Source: Capronia americana
Taxonomy: Eukaryota > Ascomycota > Eurotiomycetes > Chaetothyriales > Herpotrichiellaceae
Direction of reading: 5' to 3'
Assembly (NCBI GenBank): GCA_016110215.1
Contig: JADWQD010000005.1
Location: 496,001 to 560,000 of the forward strand
Length of the DNA: 64,000 nucleotides
The notes beneath the pieces were generated by a model. That model saw nothing but the letters and a program-made list of their open reading frames with translations, had not been told where the DNA came from and ran no database searches. Both the position numbers and the translations under genes were made by a program. Below, piece after piece: positions 1 to 11,436 of this stretch (position 1 is its first letter; each line of letters starts with the position of its first letter).

Positions 1-830
1 GAGTCCAGGCTGGAGGAGATGACCTGTGGGTCTGCTTCCTGACATTTCACGTCGGTGACGGTGCCCTTATGGCCAGAGAGGACGTGAATGTTGGCGCGGG
101 TGCGCATGTCCCAGACGCGGGCGACGCCGTCTCGACCGCCCGTCACGAGGACATCGAGCGTCGGATGGAGAGACAGCGTGTACACGCCGGATAAGTGGCC
201 GTGGTAGTGGCGGATGACCTTGTTGGTCTCCAGATCCCAGCATTTGACCATCTTGTCCTCGCCGCAGGAAAAGAGATACGGGTGCCGCGGTGAGACCGCC
301 AGGCCTCGGACCGTGGAGATGTGTCCCGTCAATGTCAAGCGCAGTTGTCCCGAGGCCAAGTCCCAGATCTTGATCGTCCTGTCTCCAGCGCCGGACGCGA
401 ACCATTGATTTCCCGGTTCGACTGCCAGTGCGCGCACCCATCCCAAGTGTCCTGAGATGACTCTCATCAATTTCCACGGCGCGTGCCACTCCGGGCGAGG
501 TTGTTGCATGTTCGGTCGGCGGATCAGACTGTTGCCCCCCGTGCCGTTCGTCTGCCGTGAAGGATCTTGTGTAGTTGGATTCGCCTCGCTCTTGACCAGT
601 GCCATCTGGTTGTTCCCGGCCGCCATCTTCGGTCTTTTGGGACCTCGTGCGGCAGCTGCTTTTGCCTGTTTCTCGGCCAGGGCCTTGGGTAGTTCGCGGA
701 CAGACTCATATTCGACTTTACGCTTGAATGAGGTGGAGATTGCGAGGGCCGTCGGTTCGGTAGCTTCGCCAAAGCTGCTCCCAAAGAGAGCTCGCGTGCG
801 CTCTGTCAGAGCTTGCGCCGGGGCCGTCAT
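1..830 (-). CDS. prp46: Pre-mRNA-splicing factor PRP46/PLRG1 (WD40), 3' part beyond window
   Basis: The frame is open from an ATG at 830 down to base 1 with no stop (276 codons), so the gene is cut by the window edge. The first ~125 residues are a basic, low-complexity leader. After it come WD40 repeats with typical GH...WD ends: SGHLGWVRALAVEP, IKIWDLASGQ, VKCWDLETNK, VARVWDMRTR and LSGHKGTVTDVKCQEADPQV. The last two are hallmark PRP46/PLRG1 strings. In that family the protein is a seven-bladed propeller in the Prp19-associated (NTC) complex, needed for spliceosome activation in the nucleus. No intron is visible in the part present. The upstream 70 bp contain a 9-bp tandem repeat. Other WD40 families are unlikely given the PRP46-specific wording of these repeats. 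Confidence 0.93.
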   Translation of the reverse strand, partial: MTAPAQALTERTRALFGSSFGEATEPTALAISTSFKRKVEYESVRELPKALAEKQAKAAAARGPKRPKMAAGNNQMALVKSEANPTTQDPSRQTNGTGGNSLIRRPNMQQPRPEWHAPWKLMRVISGHLGWVRALAVEPGNQWFASGAGDRTIKIWDLASGQLRLTLTGHISTVRGLAVSPRHPYLFSCGEDKMVKCWDLETNKVIRHYHGHLSGVYTLSLHPTLDVLVTGGRDGVARVWDMRTRANIHVLSGHKGTVTDVKCQEADPQVISSSLD

Positions 831-1633
831 ATCTGCTGTGGTGGAAAGTGAGAGTCGGAGAAGACGACTTGAACATTTCTTGGGCAGCCGGTGGAAAATG
901 TGCCAAATGTGCCAAATGTGCCAAATGTGCCAAATGTGCCAAGAAATGAATGTCCGTTTGGGGACAAGGGTGATGCCGCCTTGTCCGTTGCAGCCTTGCC
1001 GGCCTGGGGAGCAGCCTTGTGTTGAGACTCTACTGCAGGTGCTCCCTAAGGAGAATGAGTAACTAGTAAGATAATTGAACATGGCCGGGATGGGTACACG
1101 GGAATAGTATGCTAGCATGTTACTAGGCGCGATCATTTCTGCACAGCGCGTACCGGGACGATTCACGAGCAGTGGATTCGATTTCAAGGTGTCTTCTCGC
1201 ATTCAGAAACCCAGTAGTGGACGTGAAAGTGGACGGGTACGTGTACGTGCATTGTCCTATTTCCACGTCCATCTTACCTCTTCTTATCCCATTCGTATTC
1301 TAAGCTGGGGTATCATAGTAGTAGTGGTCGTAGTGGTAGTGGTAATGCGAAGTGACGATTTACGAGAAATGAAAACCTTGCTTCCGTTCCGTCCCTGAAC
1401 GCCTCGCTGTGCCTGTGCCGTATTCCTGCGCCATGTCTAGCATGCGCAATGGACAGTCTTCTTGAAATTTCTATTCTCCGCGGGAATCGACTCGGGAAAA
1501 GGCCCTCACTGCTGAGAAGCGGGTGCTGTCACCCATGAAAGGGCTTTCGTCCTTCATCTCTAATGCCCCAATGTGCGCGCGTCCACATCTTCAAGTCACG
1601 CTTTTCGTAGTCGTAAATCATGGCGCGTGTACT
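831..1633. other. Intergenic: PRP46 promoter and AIM6 3' flank
   Basis: I see no gene here. Besides the 9-bp repeat it holds a short GTA/GTG-rich run at about 1315-1345. Open frames in this interval are short and match no family I know. Confidence 0.6.
898..942. repeat. Five perfect tandem copies of ATGTGCCAA
   Basis: A 9-bp unit is repeated five times without mismatch, 68 bp upstream of the PRP46 ATG, so it lies in its 5' UTR or core promoter. Read on the PRP46 strand the unit is TTGGCACAT. Confidence 0.95.
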
Positions 1634-3246
1634 TTATGATATGACCTTGGAGGACCTGAACTTCCAGGGTCCTGAGAACCAAGGCCCTTTCTTGTCCCAA
1701 TTCCAGTCGCCTGTCGTCGCGGACTTCAGGTCATCCACGTTCAAGTAGTCGACGCCTTCCTTGACAAGCGTGCGCCAGAGGTAATTTCTCATGCCTCGAG
1801 GCCAGCTGGGCACGCTCCAGTAGCGGACCTTCAGGCCGCGGGCATGAGCGCCGGCAATCTGTTTGCGGAGTGCATCGACTTGATTGCGGGAGAGGGAGCC
1901 ACGCCACGGCCAGCCGACGGCGCCCCCGAAAGAGACGGACGCGTAGTACGAGTTCGCCTGAGAGTACAGTGCAGGGTTCGAGGGCGCAGCACCGGAGCGG
2001 CCTTGGCCTTGATTAGAGCTCCGCTCGTTCAACACGCCGTCTTGGGTGTCGAGGCCAGTGGCTTCACTGTTGCTGTCGTCTGCCAAGTTGGCCATCAAGT
2101 CTAGGGGTGCGTCGAAGAACATGTCTCGGTACGTTGGGTTTGCCACGACTTCATCCCACGGCGCGTTTCCCGTGACCACCACCGTGACAGGCCCTTCGAT
2201 AAAACTGGTCCCATTGAAGTAGCTGAGCATCTTCCGCTGGCGGAGTGGCTCCAGCTGATCCGAGACGTAGGGCCAGATCCGGTGGCCTTCAGTCTTGAAA
2301 TCGATCAGCAACACCAACGTCTGCGACGGGTCCGTGTCGAAAACACCATTCCGAGGCGTATCCAGGGTCGGGTGGAAGGATGTACGAGGGTTCTGAGAGT
2401 CGAGGATCTTGACCAACGGGTCGACGTACAAGTTGCGCAGTGTCCTCTCAGGGGTCAGGGACGCGGTCGAATGTCCAACATACAGCTCTTGATCATACAG
2501 CCACACATCAGCCTCGACCCCCGTACAGCCAGCGTCCAGTGCGGAGAAGAGAGGTTCTTTCCGCCAGTAGTCGTTGTGAGAGTGGCAGGCCACCGGGTGG
2601 ATATCAGCCGAGATATCGGTGGGCCAATGTCCCAGCTCTTCAGGGGAGGCGCGGCCGGGGCTTTTCCAGCCGTCCAACTCATCGTCCACGTCATCTGGGA
2701 AGAACGACAGGAAGAGACCGCATGCCAATGCGATGAATTCTAGTATTCCCCTACAAGATGCGTCAGTATCAGGCAGTCTGCTGCGAGGCATATGGGGCCA
2801 AAAACTCCTCACAGGATCATCAGGGCAAAAGCCAGCAGGCGTAGGACTCTCCTCAGCGGAGTGGTGGGAAGGGATTTGTACAACGGGCTCCGTTCAGCGA
2901 TGTGCTCCTTGTTCGCCGCCACCAGGTACCGCCCTCGGAGCAATTCTCTCAATGATGGTACAGCGGCTTTCCAGCGCCATTTGGGAGAAAGTTTGGACGC
3001 AGTCAGATCGTCAAAGGACGGTGAGGTTTCGAGACGGGCGCAGGTGACTGTGGGCCCTTTGAAAGCATCGGGTCGGTCGGCAGCAGGGTCTCGAAAAGAT
3101 CCATCCTCCAGCGTCGGACACTTGAGAAACGTCTGTTCCTGCGTCAAAAAAGGCACGCGCTCGGGTTGGACTGAGCGGTCTTTATTTTGGGGCGCCGCAC
3201 TTTGGCCATTGCCGCGGAATGGCCGGAAGGGCGGGGACGGAGGCAT
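1634..3246 (-). CDS. aim6: AIM6-like PLC/GDPD-fold phosphodiesterase, membrane anchored
   Basis: Two exons, 3246..2813 and 2750..1634, give 516 residues. The 62-nt intron has a GTGAGG donor, a CTGAC branch site and a TTGTAG acceptor. Joining across it makes a continuous hydrophobic segment (LLAFALMIL then GILEFIALACGLFLSFF, about residues 134-161), which supports the model. After this anchor lies a phosphodiesterase-like domain with CHSHNDYW, GCTGVEADVWLYD, LYVGH and VLLIDFKTEG, the active-site wording of the fungal 'altered inheritance of mitochondria protein 6' family. The family relates to PI-PLC/glycerophosphodiesterases; its substrate is not established. The N-terminal ~130 residues are charged and probably cytosolic. 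A type II membrane orientation is my inference. Confidence 0.85.
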
Positions 3247-4723
3247 GCTGCCTAAGCCTGGAGCGCAGGTTCGACGACGCCCGAGGGCCCCTGGAACGCC
3301 CGAAAGGTGGCTAGCGCAGGGACACCACAGGCTCGCCTGGGATTGCTGGGCTTTCGATTGAGGCCCCGCAATTCGTGGGTAGCCGAAAAAAAGCCTTCAC
3401 CGACAACCCATTTTACAGTCACCTGAGCAAGTGTTCCTGAAGACTTGCTGAGGTCAGCAGGCGGTGCACAATATTGGTGATTGTGGGTGTTGATAGGAGG
3501 AGCAGAATGTGGCTGGAGGCCCAAGCAGGTGGTTTCGTCTCGTATAGGAATAAGAGGCCCCGATGAAATAAGTGAATGCCCAGGAACGAGCAGACGCTCA
3601 GTCACGAAGAGAACAGGAAAGACGCAGACCGAGGTGGTGGGGGATGCTCAGCGATTATAACCAGCGGCGCCCAGGTTCGCTCGCACTTGCGGGAATGGAG
3701 GCTTTTCTTTGATCGCTCGGTGACAGAGTCAGGGACAGAGACAGAGGAACCCGAGATCTAACAGGCTCAACGATCAGGAACGGACGATCTATCGGATACG
3801 TACAGCACTGAGCACTGGAGGAGGGGGGGGTATGGCGGGCGCAGCTTTTAGTTTATCCTCTCTGCGCTTCCGTGCGTTCGCATCTGGTGGGCTATCTTTG
3901 AGTTCACTATCTTTGAGTTCACCGTCAAACACACACGCCTGAACCATCTTCACTGCCCGGTCAGATGGTCCTTCAGATGCCGCACTTGTTGAATGCCATC
4001 CCATCCCGTCCACCCCGTCGCATCCCGTCGCTTCTCCCACATGCCCTCCACTTCCCCTCCCTATTGGATGACGACACAACTCGCAGTCCTATCTGCCCGC
4101 CATCTCCTCTGCTGCCCTTTTCCGCGCTATCGAGAACTTCACATTTTAGTGAAGCCACCAAAGACCACGTGAGCCCTTCAGCGTGAGTTCAGGGACCTCT
4201 CGTTCGACGCACGTTGGTCCATTCGACCTGAAGAGGCCCTGGAGCAACACAGCGACGATAGGAAGGCTGACCCGCCTCCATGACGCCTCCGCCAATCCTT
4301 TCGGCGCGTGTTCTACACTCTGAAGAAACCCTGATTTCCTGAGCAATCTGAAAAGCCATTGAGCTCATGCCAAGGACCACTCCCTAAACTGCATATTTCC
4401 GCCTGCAGTCCCACTTGCCACAGGCTACGGGGCCCTCCGCCGCGGGCGCTTTGCAGGAGCAACACCGCCGATCGTCCTCGGCCACATACACAATAGAACA
4501 CATGGTGGCAAGACTCGTTGATGGGTTGATAGGTTGACGAGATGACAAAGGCGAAGAATCAAGAGAGGGATTCAGTACACGGTGAACGTCCCCTCGTCGG
4601 TCGGTCCTCTTTGGCCGGCTTTACGGCGGTTTCACGCATTTGTGTGTGCTTCCCGCGCCCGCACCAGTCGGGAGGGAGCCTTGTAGCCTCATCAGCCCGA
4701 CTCTGACCACCCCCGGTTTATCT
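3247..4723. other. Intergenic, no gene recognised
   Basis: About 1.5 kb between the AIM6 start and the 3' end of the next gene. It holds a 15-bp tandem duplication (3892-3921), a G8 run near 3824 and a pyrimidine-rich stretch with imperfect CATCCCGTC units (about 4001-4045). Short open frames on both strands have no recognisable domain. Confidence 0.55.
3892..3921. repeat. 15-bp direct tandem duplication
   Basis: CTATCTTTGAGTTCA occurs twice back to back without mismatch. It lies outside any gene I can support. Confidence 0.95.
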
Positions 4724-7433
4724 TTAGAGAGCTGGTGACCGCCATCCCTCCTGCTGGTTCCCATTCAGCCTCGCGTAGTTGACATTCGACGCGTAATGCC
4801 CGGTTTGCCCCAGCATCGCGTCCGACTCCGAGAGCGGTATGGCAACACCACGCAGCTCATTCGTGTCGGCACTCACGCCGTTCTTCTTCTCATCCACCGT
4901 AATGCCGCCCACCATGTGACCATGCTGGCCAAGGAACGGCGAGGTTGCGGCCCCGACACCGCTAGTATGGTGAACATCAGTGCGCAAGTCGCTGGGTCTC
5001 TTTCCGACACGTGCGAGCCACTGATTCGTTGGCGCCAATTTGTCGCATTCCCCGTGATAGTGAATGTCTCCCAACAGTCGACCCGACGACAAATGGAAGA
5101 GATAATGCCGCACCCGTGCTGGCATGCCTTTTCCAGTGAGGACAGATACCAGAGCAGCCAGAAGCACCAAGACGAACAGCAGCAGTGCTAGCAGCGCAGG
5201 AATGGCAAATGGCCAGTGATATCGGATCTGTCGCTCATAGATCGTCACAGGGACAAATGCCTGACCGGTTTGGGCGCTGCTGGCGGCGTCGTCGTCACGT
5301 TTCTGAAGATTCGGAGGCAATGCCTTGCCCGAGTCCCAACTGCGTGTGCCGACAAGCATGTTCGCGGCCAGATCAGTCCAGATCAGGTTTGGAATCGTGC
5401 TCATGGCCGCACCAGAACCCGAGTAATCTCGCCATCTCTTGTACATTGCCATGTTCGTTCCTCCACTGTAATCGGCATAGTCGCCGCTACTGTCGCTTTG
5501 AAAGATTCCTGACATGACGCTGGCCAGTCCTTCATGTCCGGGAAGGTTATCCTTTGTGGCGACGGCCGCGGAGAGGATACCTGAACCGCCATAGCCTGGC
5601 ATATACAGTTGCGGAGCCCGGACGGTTGAGAGATTGACCGAGTGCGCAAGCTCGGGCGCAATGAGTCCCCAGAGCTGAGACACATCTTGCAGCTCGTAGC
5701 CCGGTGTTTCAACCCCCCATAAGGGCATTGAATCCTTGTCGGCATATGCTTTGTCACTGACGTTGGCGATCGTCAACGCTTTGAGAGTATTCCCCGTGAC
5801 CGAAGTCGCATTCCAGCGAAAACGGACCTCTTTGATACTGGCCTTCATCGCCGTGGCACAGGTGTACACGTTTTGTGTCCACCAGGTTTCGGGCTCCAGC
5901 ACCAGTGAGTCCGAGCCGTCTTTACGCCGCGCTGCCCCAAAGATCATGCCACATTCGACTTGGACATTGGTCAGGTTGGCCAGATCACGACCTCCTGCGC
6001 CGGAGCAAATCGTGTTGATGTCGCTGTAATTCAGGTAGCTCACGCCAAAGGGGTTGGAGTAGTTGGTATTAGGCGCGTCGTTCAGCGTGTAGTTCGACAT
6101 ATACGCCTCGGGGTCAAGAAGCGACTGCCAGAGGCCGGTGGCGTAGATGCCGTTCAATTTGGCGCCCGGGGTTTGATACTTATTGACCGGGTATCGGTCG
6201 CCAACTTTGGACTTCAAGTAGCCGAAGGCATCAGGATTAGGTCGAGTGAGGTTCATGACCAGCATTGTGTAGACGTTCACCAACCAGGCGGCTTTGTAAG
6301 CGCGTCCCCCTAGGTTCGGGTCATTTTGGGCGTCCGTTACGTTGACATATGGGTATTCCTGAACCAGGTTCGCGAAGCCGCCCTTGTCGACGAGAGAGAT
6401 ATTGGCGACATCAGTGAGGATGGTGAAGCCGTTCACCAAGGGAATTCTGAATTCGACGGAAATGTTCGTGTCGGCGCAGGCCGTCTCCGGCTCGATCCAG
6501 AGCAAATCCTCGGTCCATTCAGCACCCAGTGAGATGCCCTGAGGCGCGGTATGATTTCGAAAGGCGATCCCCCCCGTAATGGTGTCGACGACAAGCCCTT
6601 CGACCGGTTCAATCGCATTATTCAGCACCATGTTTGACAAGTACCGGAACGCCGCCGCAATGTACTTGGCCCCATGAGCGACGCCATTCTGGAGCGTGTA
6701 TGTGTAATAACGGGCCTGTATGTCGAAGAAGCTCGAGACTGACTGCGGCTGTTGTTCTAGTCCGCTCTGGTAGAGTTCGGCGAGCACTTTAGGAATCCTC
6801 GTGTCGTAGTCATCGTTTGTGATATTGGCTTCTGCATAAGTGTCATTTTCGAAGTAGGTGATTTCGACTGTCGTGCCAGGGCACTGGAGGGGAAGGAGGT
6901 TCCCGCAAGTGCGAGTAAAGCCCAGGTCACTTCGGCCAGGCGTACCATACCCCATGGGCCCTGGGTCCTGCATGTACGCGAAAGCGACGCTCTGCGGTGT
7001 TTTAGAGGGCACGATGTCGTCGTAAAGACCCAACGGAGTCACAACCGCAGCGATGGCTACAAGACCAAGAGCCAGGGGGCGCAACCATGTCATCAATCTG
7101 ATTGTGGTGTCGACACCTCGGGTCGCAGCTGCATCTGTCCGCAGGAAGAGAGGCCTGTACACCGTCAGAAGTGCATTGTCAGGACAGCCCAGGCTTAACA
7201 TACCACATAGAGCTCAGCAGGTTGCGCTCCACCACCGACCAGGTCACCGCTGTGTGTTCATCCTTGAGGTAGCCGACCAGGACAAGAATCAGGGCATTTG
7301 GAAGGAGGAACTGAAGGACGAATATTACGGCGGCGATAATGCCAGAAACGTAGCCGATGGTGATGGAAATCATAATGTAGGACCCCGCAGATGTAGGGGA
7401 TGTGGCGGCCTTTGGAATTGAATATAATGTCAA
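4724..7433 (-). CDS. Large fungal membrane protein with glycosylated ectodomain, function unknown
   Basis: Exons 7433..7204 and 7154..4724 give 886 residues. The 49-nt intron is GTATGT...GTACAG, and joining it makes LLSSMWPLFLRTDAAATRG, continuous with the downstream frame. Exon 1 has two hydrophobic segments (YVSGIIAAVIFVLQFLL and NALILVLVGYL); a third follows in exon 2 (LRPLALGLVAIAAVVTPLG). Then comes an ectodomain of about 600 residues with roughly fourteen N-x-S/T sites, a final transmembrane helix (FAIPALLALLLFVLVLLAALVSVL) and a cytoplasmic tail of about 130 residues. I recognise this as a family of hypothetical proteins common in Pezizomycotina, without an assigned role. The layout suggests a plasma-membrane or secretory-pathway protein. 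I see no catalytic motif. The gene model is secure; the function is not. Confidence 0.8.
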
Positions 7434-8459
7434 TGCGTGTGAGAATCCGCTCCCTCCATGGGAGAAGGCGATTCTCGACGGCTGCGCGAGAGAACAAAAA
7501 CGATAGAACGACGCAACACTGAGAGGATCCGGGGAAAAAGAATGATAGAGCTATACTCGCCTAGTTTTCGCGACAGCATATGCTGGCACATGAACACGCG
7601 ACCCATTCTCGACCTTCCAAACTGGGCTATAGCATAGCGTTTGTGCTGGAGTTTGGGGCCGGGGAGATCGCTGGGGGTGCTTGCAATACGCTGGATACGA
7701 TTGCTCGTGCGACATGGTGTCTAGCCCAGTGCCAGTTCGGCTTTCTCATTCGTCGTGGCATGGTGTCTGGCAAGGATGAGCAGGCTTGGGCCGGCCAGTC
7801 ACCAAGACTTGGGAAATATGAACAAGAAGCGCGCCGGTCGAGAGCTTAAGCAGGGGAGCAGGCACAGGACCATGCCAATGAGAAAAGGTCCTTGATCCAA
7901 GGCTGAGTTGGGGGCCAGTCTGTATTAGATTCGCTCTCCCATGGGGTGTTCTAGTAAATGCTCCGTCTGTTCTGGAGGCATGGAGGGTATCTGCAGTTTT
8001 GATCGCCAATGGTTTAACTCGCCCTCGCCATCTCGGCCAGCAGCGAGACCTCAGCGCGGTGTCACGGGGTACCAGGCACTCTGGGAGATGATGGACAGGA
8101 ACATTGCAGACGATGGGGAAGCACAAAGTTCAAGCGCAGTTGAAACACCAAACCAGCCAAGCCACTGTGCGCGAATGAAACGTGGCGGATATTCGCCTAG
8201 ACGCCCCTTGATCTCGCCAACACGAACTAATTATGGCCCTCGAAGGGGTACAGTAGCCGGGAGTCGATCCGATATCAAGACTGTGACTTCAATTTTGCTA
8301 TTCTTGAACACGTTATCGTCAAAAGCATATGTAGCTTCCTGTTTCCGACATCATCAGCCTTGGCCTGGAGATAGATTCCTTATTGTCACCACATAGCGAG
8401 TTACTGGCCAGCCATGGTCCTGTGGGGATACGGTACTCCAAGCCTTTCGTTGCCGTCCA
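7434..8459. other. Intergenic, no gene recognised
   Basis: Promoter side of the membrane-protein gene and 3' flank of the dehydrogenase. The open frames (for example 7941-8396 plus, 7746-8126 minus) lack domains, and their composition does not look like coding sequence. Confidence 0.55.
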
Positions 8460-10060
8460 CTACAACGGCCCATTGGGATGGATCAACACCTTGGTGTAGC
8501 CCTCGATTCTCTTGTCAAACTTGTCGTACGCGACCTCGGCATCATCGATACCGATCTCGTGACTGACCACGAACGACGGTTTCGCCTTTCCAGCGATGAT
8601 CAGATCACGCAGATATCTGTTGTATTGTTTGACATTGCATTGTCCCTGTTTATTGTTAGCGTACAAGGCTGACGTGGTAATAAAGGAAAGACCGGGAAGT
8701 CCTCAACAGCCCCGGACATGCTTAGAGGAGAACTCACAGTAGCAAGAGAGAGACCCTATCGCAGGAGTTAGCTTGATGACAGGCACGGCGTCGGATAGCA
8801 AAGCGGGCATTGCTTACCTTCTCGAATAACTTGCCGAAGCTCAGACTGATCATGCCCTTACCGCTGGCATCGTCTGGCGCGCCAGGGTCGGTTGGGACAT
8901 ACAGACCGGGAATTCCAAGGCCACCGCAAGGCCTTGTCGCCTGGATCATGTTTTCCAGCACAATGTTGGGCTGCTCCTTGTCGCCGCCGGTGGTCACAGC
9001 CTGATATCCCACAGCATCCACCGCCCGATCCAACATACCGCCGTTCTTCTCGATGATCTGGGCGACGGCGTCACCTTTGCTGAAGTCAATGGGTATGCAG
9101 CCAATCTTCTCCGCTGCTTGGAGACGCTCAGGCACCCGGTCAACAACAAAGACCCGACTCGCACCCCTCAGGGTCGCCGAGTATGCGGCCATCAACCCGA
9201 CGGGCCCAGCACCCCAAACTCCGATACTCTCGCCCGGTTTGAAGCCGCTGAGAGACACGCCGTGCCATCCCGTTGGGAAGATATCCGCCAAGAGGATAAA
9301 GTCCTGCTCGTGCTCCGTTCCAGGTGGCAGCTTCAGAGCGTTGAAGTCGGCGTACGGAATGCGGATGTATTGAGCCTGCCCTCCTGTGCGCGTGCCTGTC
9401 AGATGCCGCGCCCATACTCTTGGACAAATCTTGCTATTTCCTTACCTCTGTAGGGTCCCATGGCAACGTAACCATAAGCGCCCCCAGCGAACCCTGGGTT
9501 GACACCCGTGCAAAACGCCGTCTTGCCTTCTTCGCAGTTCCGGCACCTTCCGTCTGCCACGTTGAAAGGCATCACCACTCGGTCTCCTTTCTTCAACAAC
9601 GTGACACCCGCGCCCAGCTCCTCCACGACTCCCATGTTCTCATGTCCTGTTTGTGGGGAAGGTTAGCGTATTGCCAGGAGGCCGCGTTCATGGACGGAGA
9701 CCAACCAAACGTGATGCCAGCCTGAGCACCGGTGCGTCCCTCGTACTAGAGTTGCATTAGTTCGAGGCGTCCATCATCATTTGCTCCCGACGAAGGCTTA
9801 CCATGTGCAGGTCTGAACCACAGATGGCTACTCACATCCAACACTGCCGGTCAGCCATGTGCCCAACACCACAGAGGGGCTTGGTAGGCGGTTGGCCATC
9901 CCGTTGATTCTCACGTACCAGCCGTAGTGACTTTGACAATAACATCGTCTGGGTGCTCGATGGTAGGCTTGGGAACATCCTCCACCTTGACCTTGAAAGC
10001 ACCCTGGTAGTTGACCGCTTTCATCGTCGCACCACTGGTTCTAACTTCGGTCGTCGACAT
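8460..10060 (-). CDS. Zinc alcohol dehydrogenase, glutathione-independent formaldehyde dehydrogenase type
   Basis: Seven exons: 10060..9919, 9827..9802, 9745..9706, 9646..9446, 9383..8818, 8755..8738 and 8645..8460, giving 392 residues. All six introns (56-92 nt) begin GT and end AG, and all phases join. The order is an N-terminal GroES-like domain with the zinc ligand in AICGSDLHM (Cys50) and GHENMG (His71, Glu72), a structural loop CRNCEEGKTAFC (three Cys), GGAYGYVAMGPYRGGQAQY, ADIFPTGWHG, then the NAD-binding GVWGAGPVGLMAA. This wording belongs to the formaldehyde dehydrogenase/dismutase branch of medium-chain ADHs, which oxidises aldehydes with NAD+ without glutathione. Exons 2 and 6 are only 26 and 18 nt. 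The exact substrate cannot be read from sequence. Probably cytosolic; no targeting signal is seen. Confidence 0.9.
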
Positions 10061-11436
10061 GGTGAAGTCACGAATCCGCTGCCCCGAGTAGATTAGTTCC
10101 CTGTTAGGAAGTTGGTTGTATGATTGGCTGAAGAGGAATTTGCTACTATAGGTAGTCCGCGAGCAGTTTCCAGTACCGTCAGATGAAAGTAGAAGACAAG
10201 AGGAAGTACCCGTCTACCTTCAACTCACCCCAGGCCTATATATGGCCCCCCCTCTCTCACCTCGCTCACGGCATTTGGACCTCGTGCATAATCATCCTCG
10301 TGGAGCACCTCGCAATCTCTCAAGCGACGTGGAAAGCGGAGCTGCCGGGCATCATCTCGCAGTTCTGACACTTCTGATTGTCCGATGAGATGGGGTAACC
10401 TGACGAAAAGTGGTGCTCGGTTTGCCCGCGCAGACGGCCCTGCCAATATCTCCTCCTCCATTTTTTGCGGGGTAGGAAGTAACATCATCACCATGTCACT
10501 CGTCCAACGGCGCGCGAGGGAAGACAGAACACGAGGGGTTGTCGCCCTTCCTCCTACCGTTTCGCCACGAAAGAGAGGGGCCCCTCAGCAAAGGCAGTTG
10601 AGAACATACCCTTCTAATTGGACAGCCCGTGCTTGCTCAGACAGAAAGAGGGAATCCTCGAATCACCGGGCAGCTGATCAGACAAACCCTTCCGCGATGC
10701 CGGACAAACGCCTGCTCACCTGTTACTATTTTCTAGGCATGTTCGGTCTACGCAACGCCTACTCGGGCAGTAAGAGACCGAGATCGTTTACCTTTTGCGG
10801 GAAAAAAAGAGCGAAGCGCATGAAGGCTGTTACGAAGGCTGATTTGAATTCTTTGTATTGGGCCTAGAAGGCAGTCGACGTACATTGGCATGCGCGGCCG
10901 AGCTTCAATAAGGAGGTCGCTGGAGGCCGTCGCTACCTCGTTTCTGATAGCCCTGTTCTCCCTCCTCCCAAGCGATCCTCTCCGCGCCCGTGCCGAGAAC
11001 AAGAGTCTGAGAACTCACTGCCGAAATGAACGCCTCTACCGAATGCTGGGTGCGCAGTGCTGGGTACAAGTGGAGTGCTGAATCGAATGGCTAGGGGTTA
11101 CATGACGGTGCATCTGGTCGTGGTGGCGTGGAATTTTTGCAATCGTGCTGGTGATGGATGGAAAGGCTGTGAAGTGGGTGGGCGAAAGGATACCGGGGTG
11201 CTGCAAAGGGGCTTCGGGGGGGTGTGCTCAAAGTCAGCAAATGCGTAGCTTGAAGATGTCTCTCGACGACTCGGCGCTTCGGGACAGCCCCGTTTGTGTG
11301 TGTTCCAGCGCCCGTCGCGTTCGGGCAATGAGCTCGGCGACAACGTGCGTGCTCGTCGTGGGGAGCTGCAAAGTCTGCGCGTGAGGCTTTACATGTCCCA
11401 TCGAGCCAGGAGTCCTGTGCGTTCCATTTCCATGAT
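10061..11436. other. Intergenic, no gene recognised
   Basis: About 1.4 kb between the dehydrogenase start and the importin alpha stop. Frames at 10385-10867 (plus) and 11091-11558 (minus, overlapping the SRP1 3' end) have no family resemblance. Confidence 0.55.

Noticed and set aside
457..1062. 201-codon plus-strand frame containing MCQ repeats
   Set aside because: Antisense to PRP46; the MCQ run is only the translation of the 9-bp DNA repeat.
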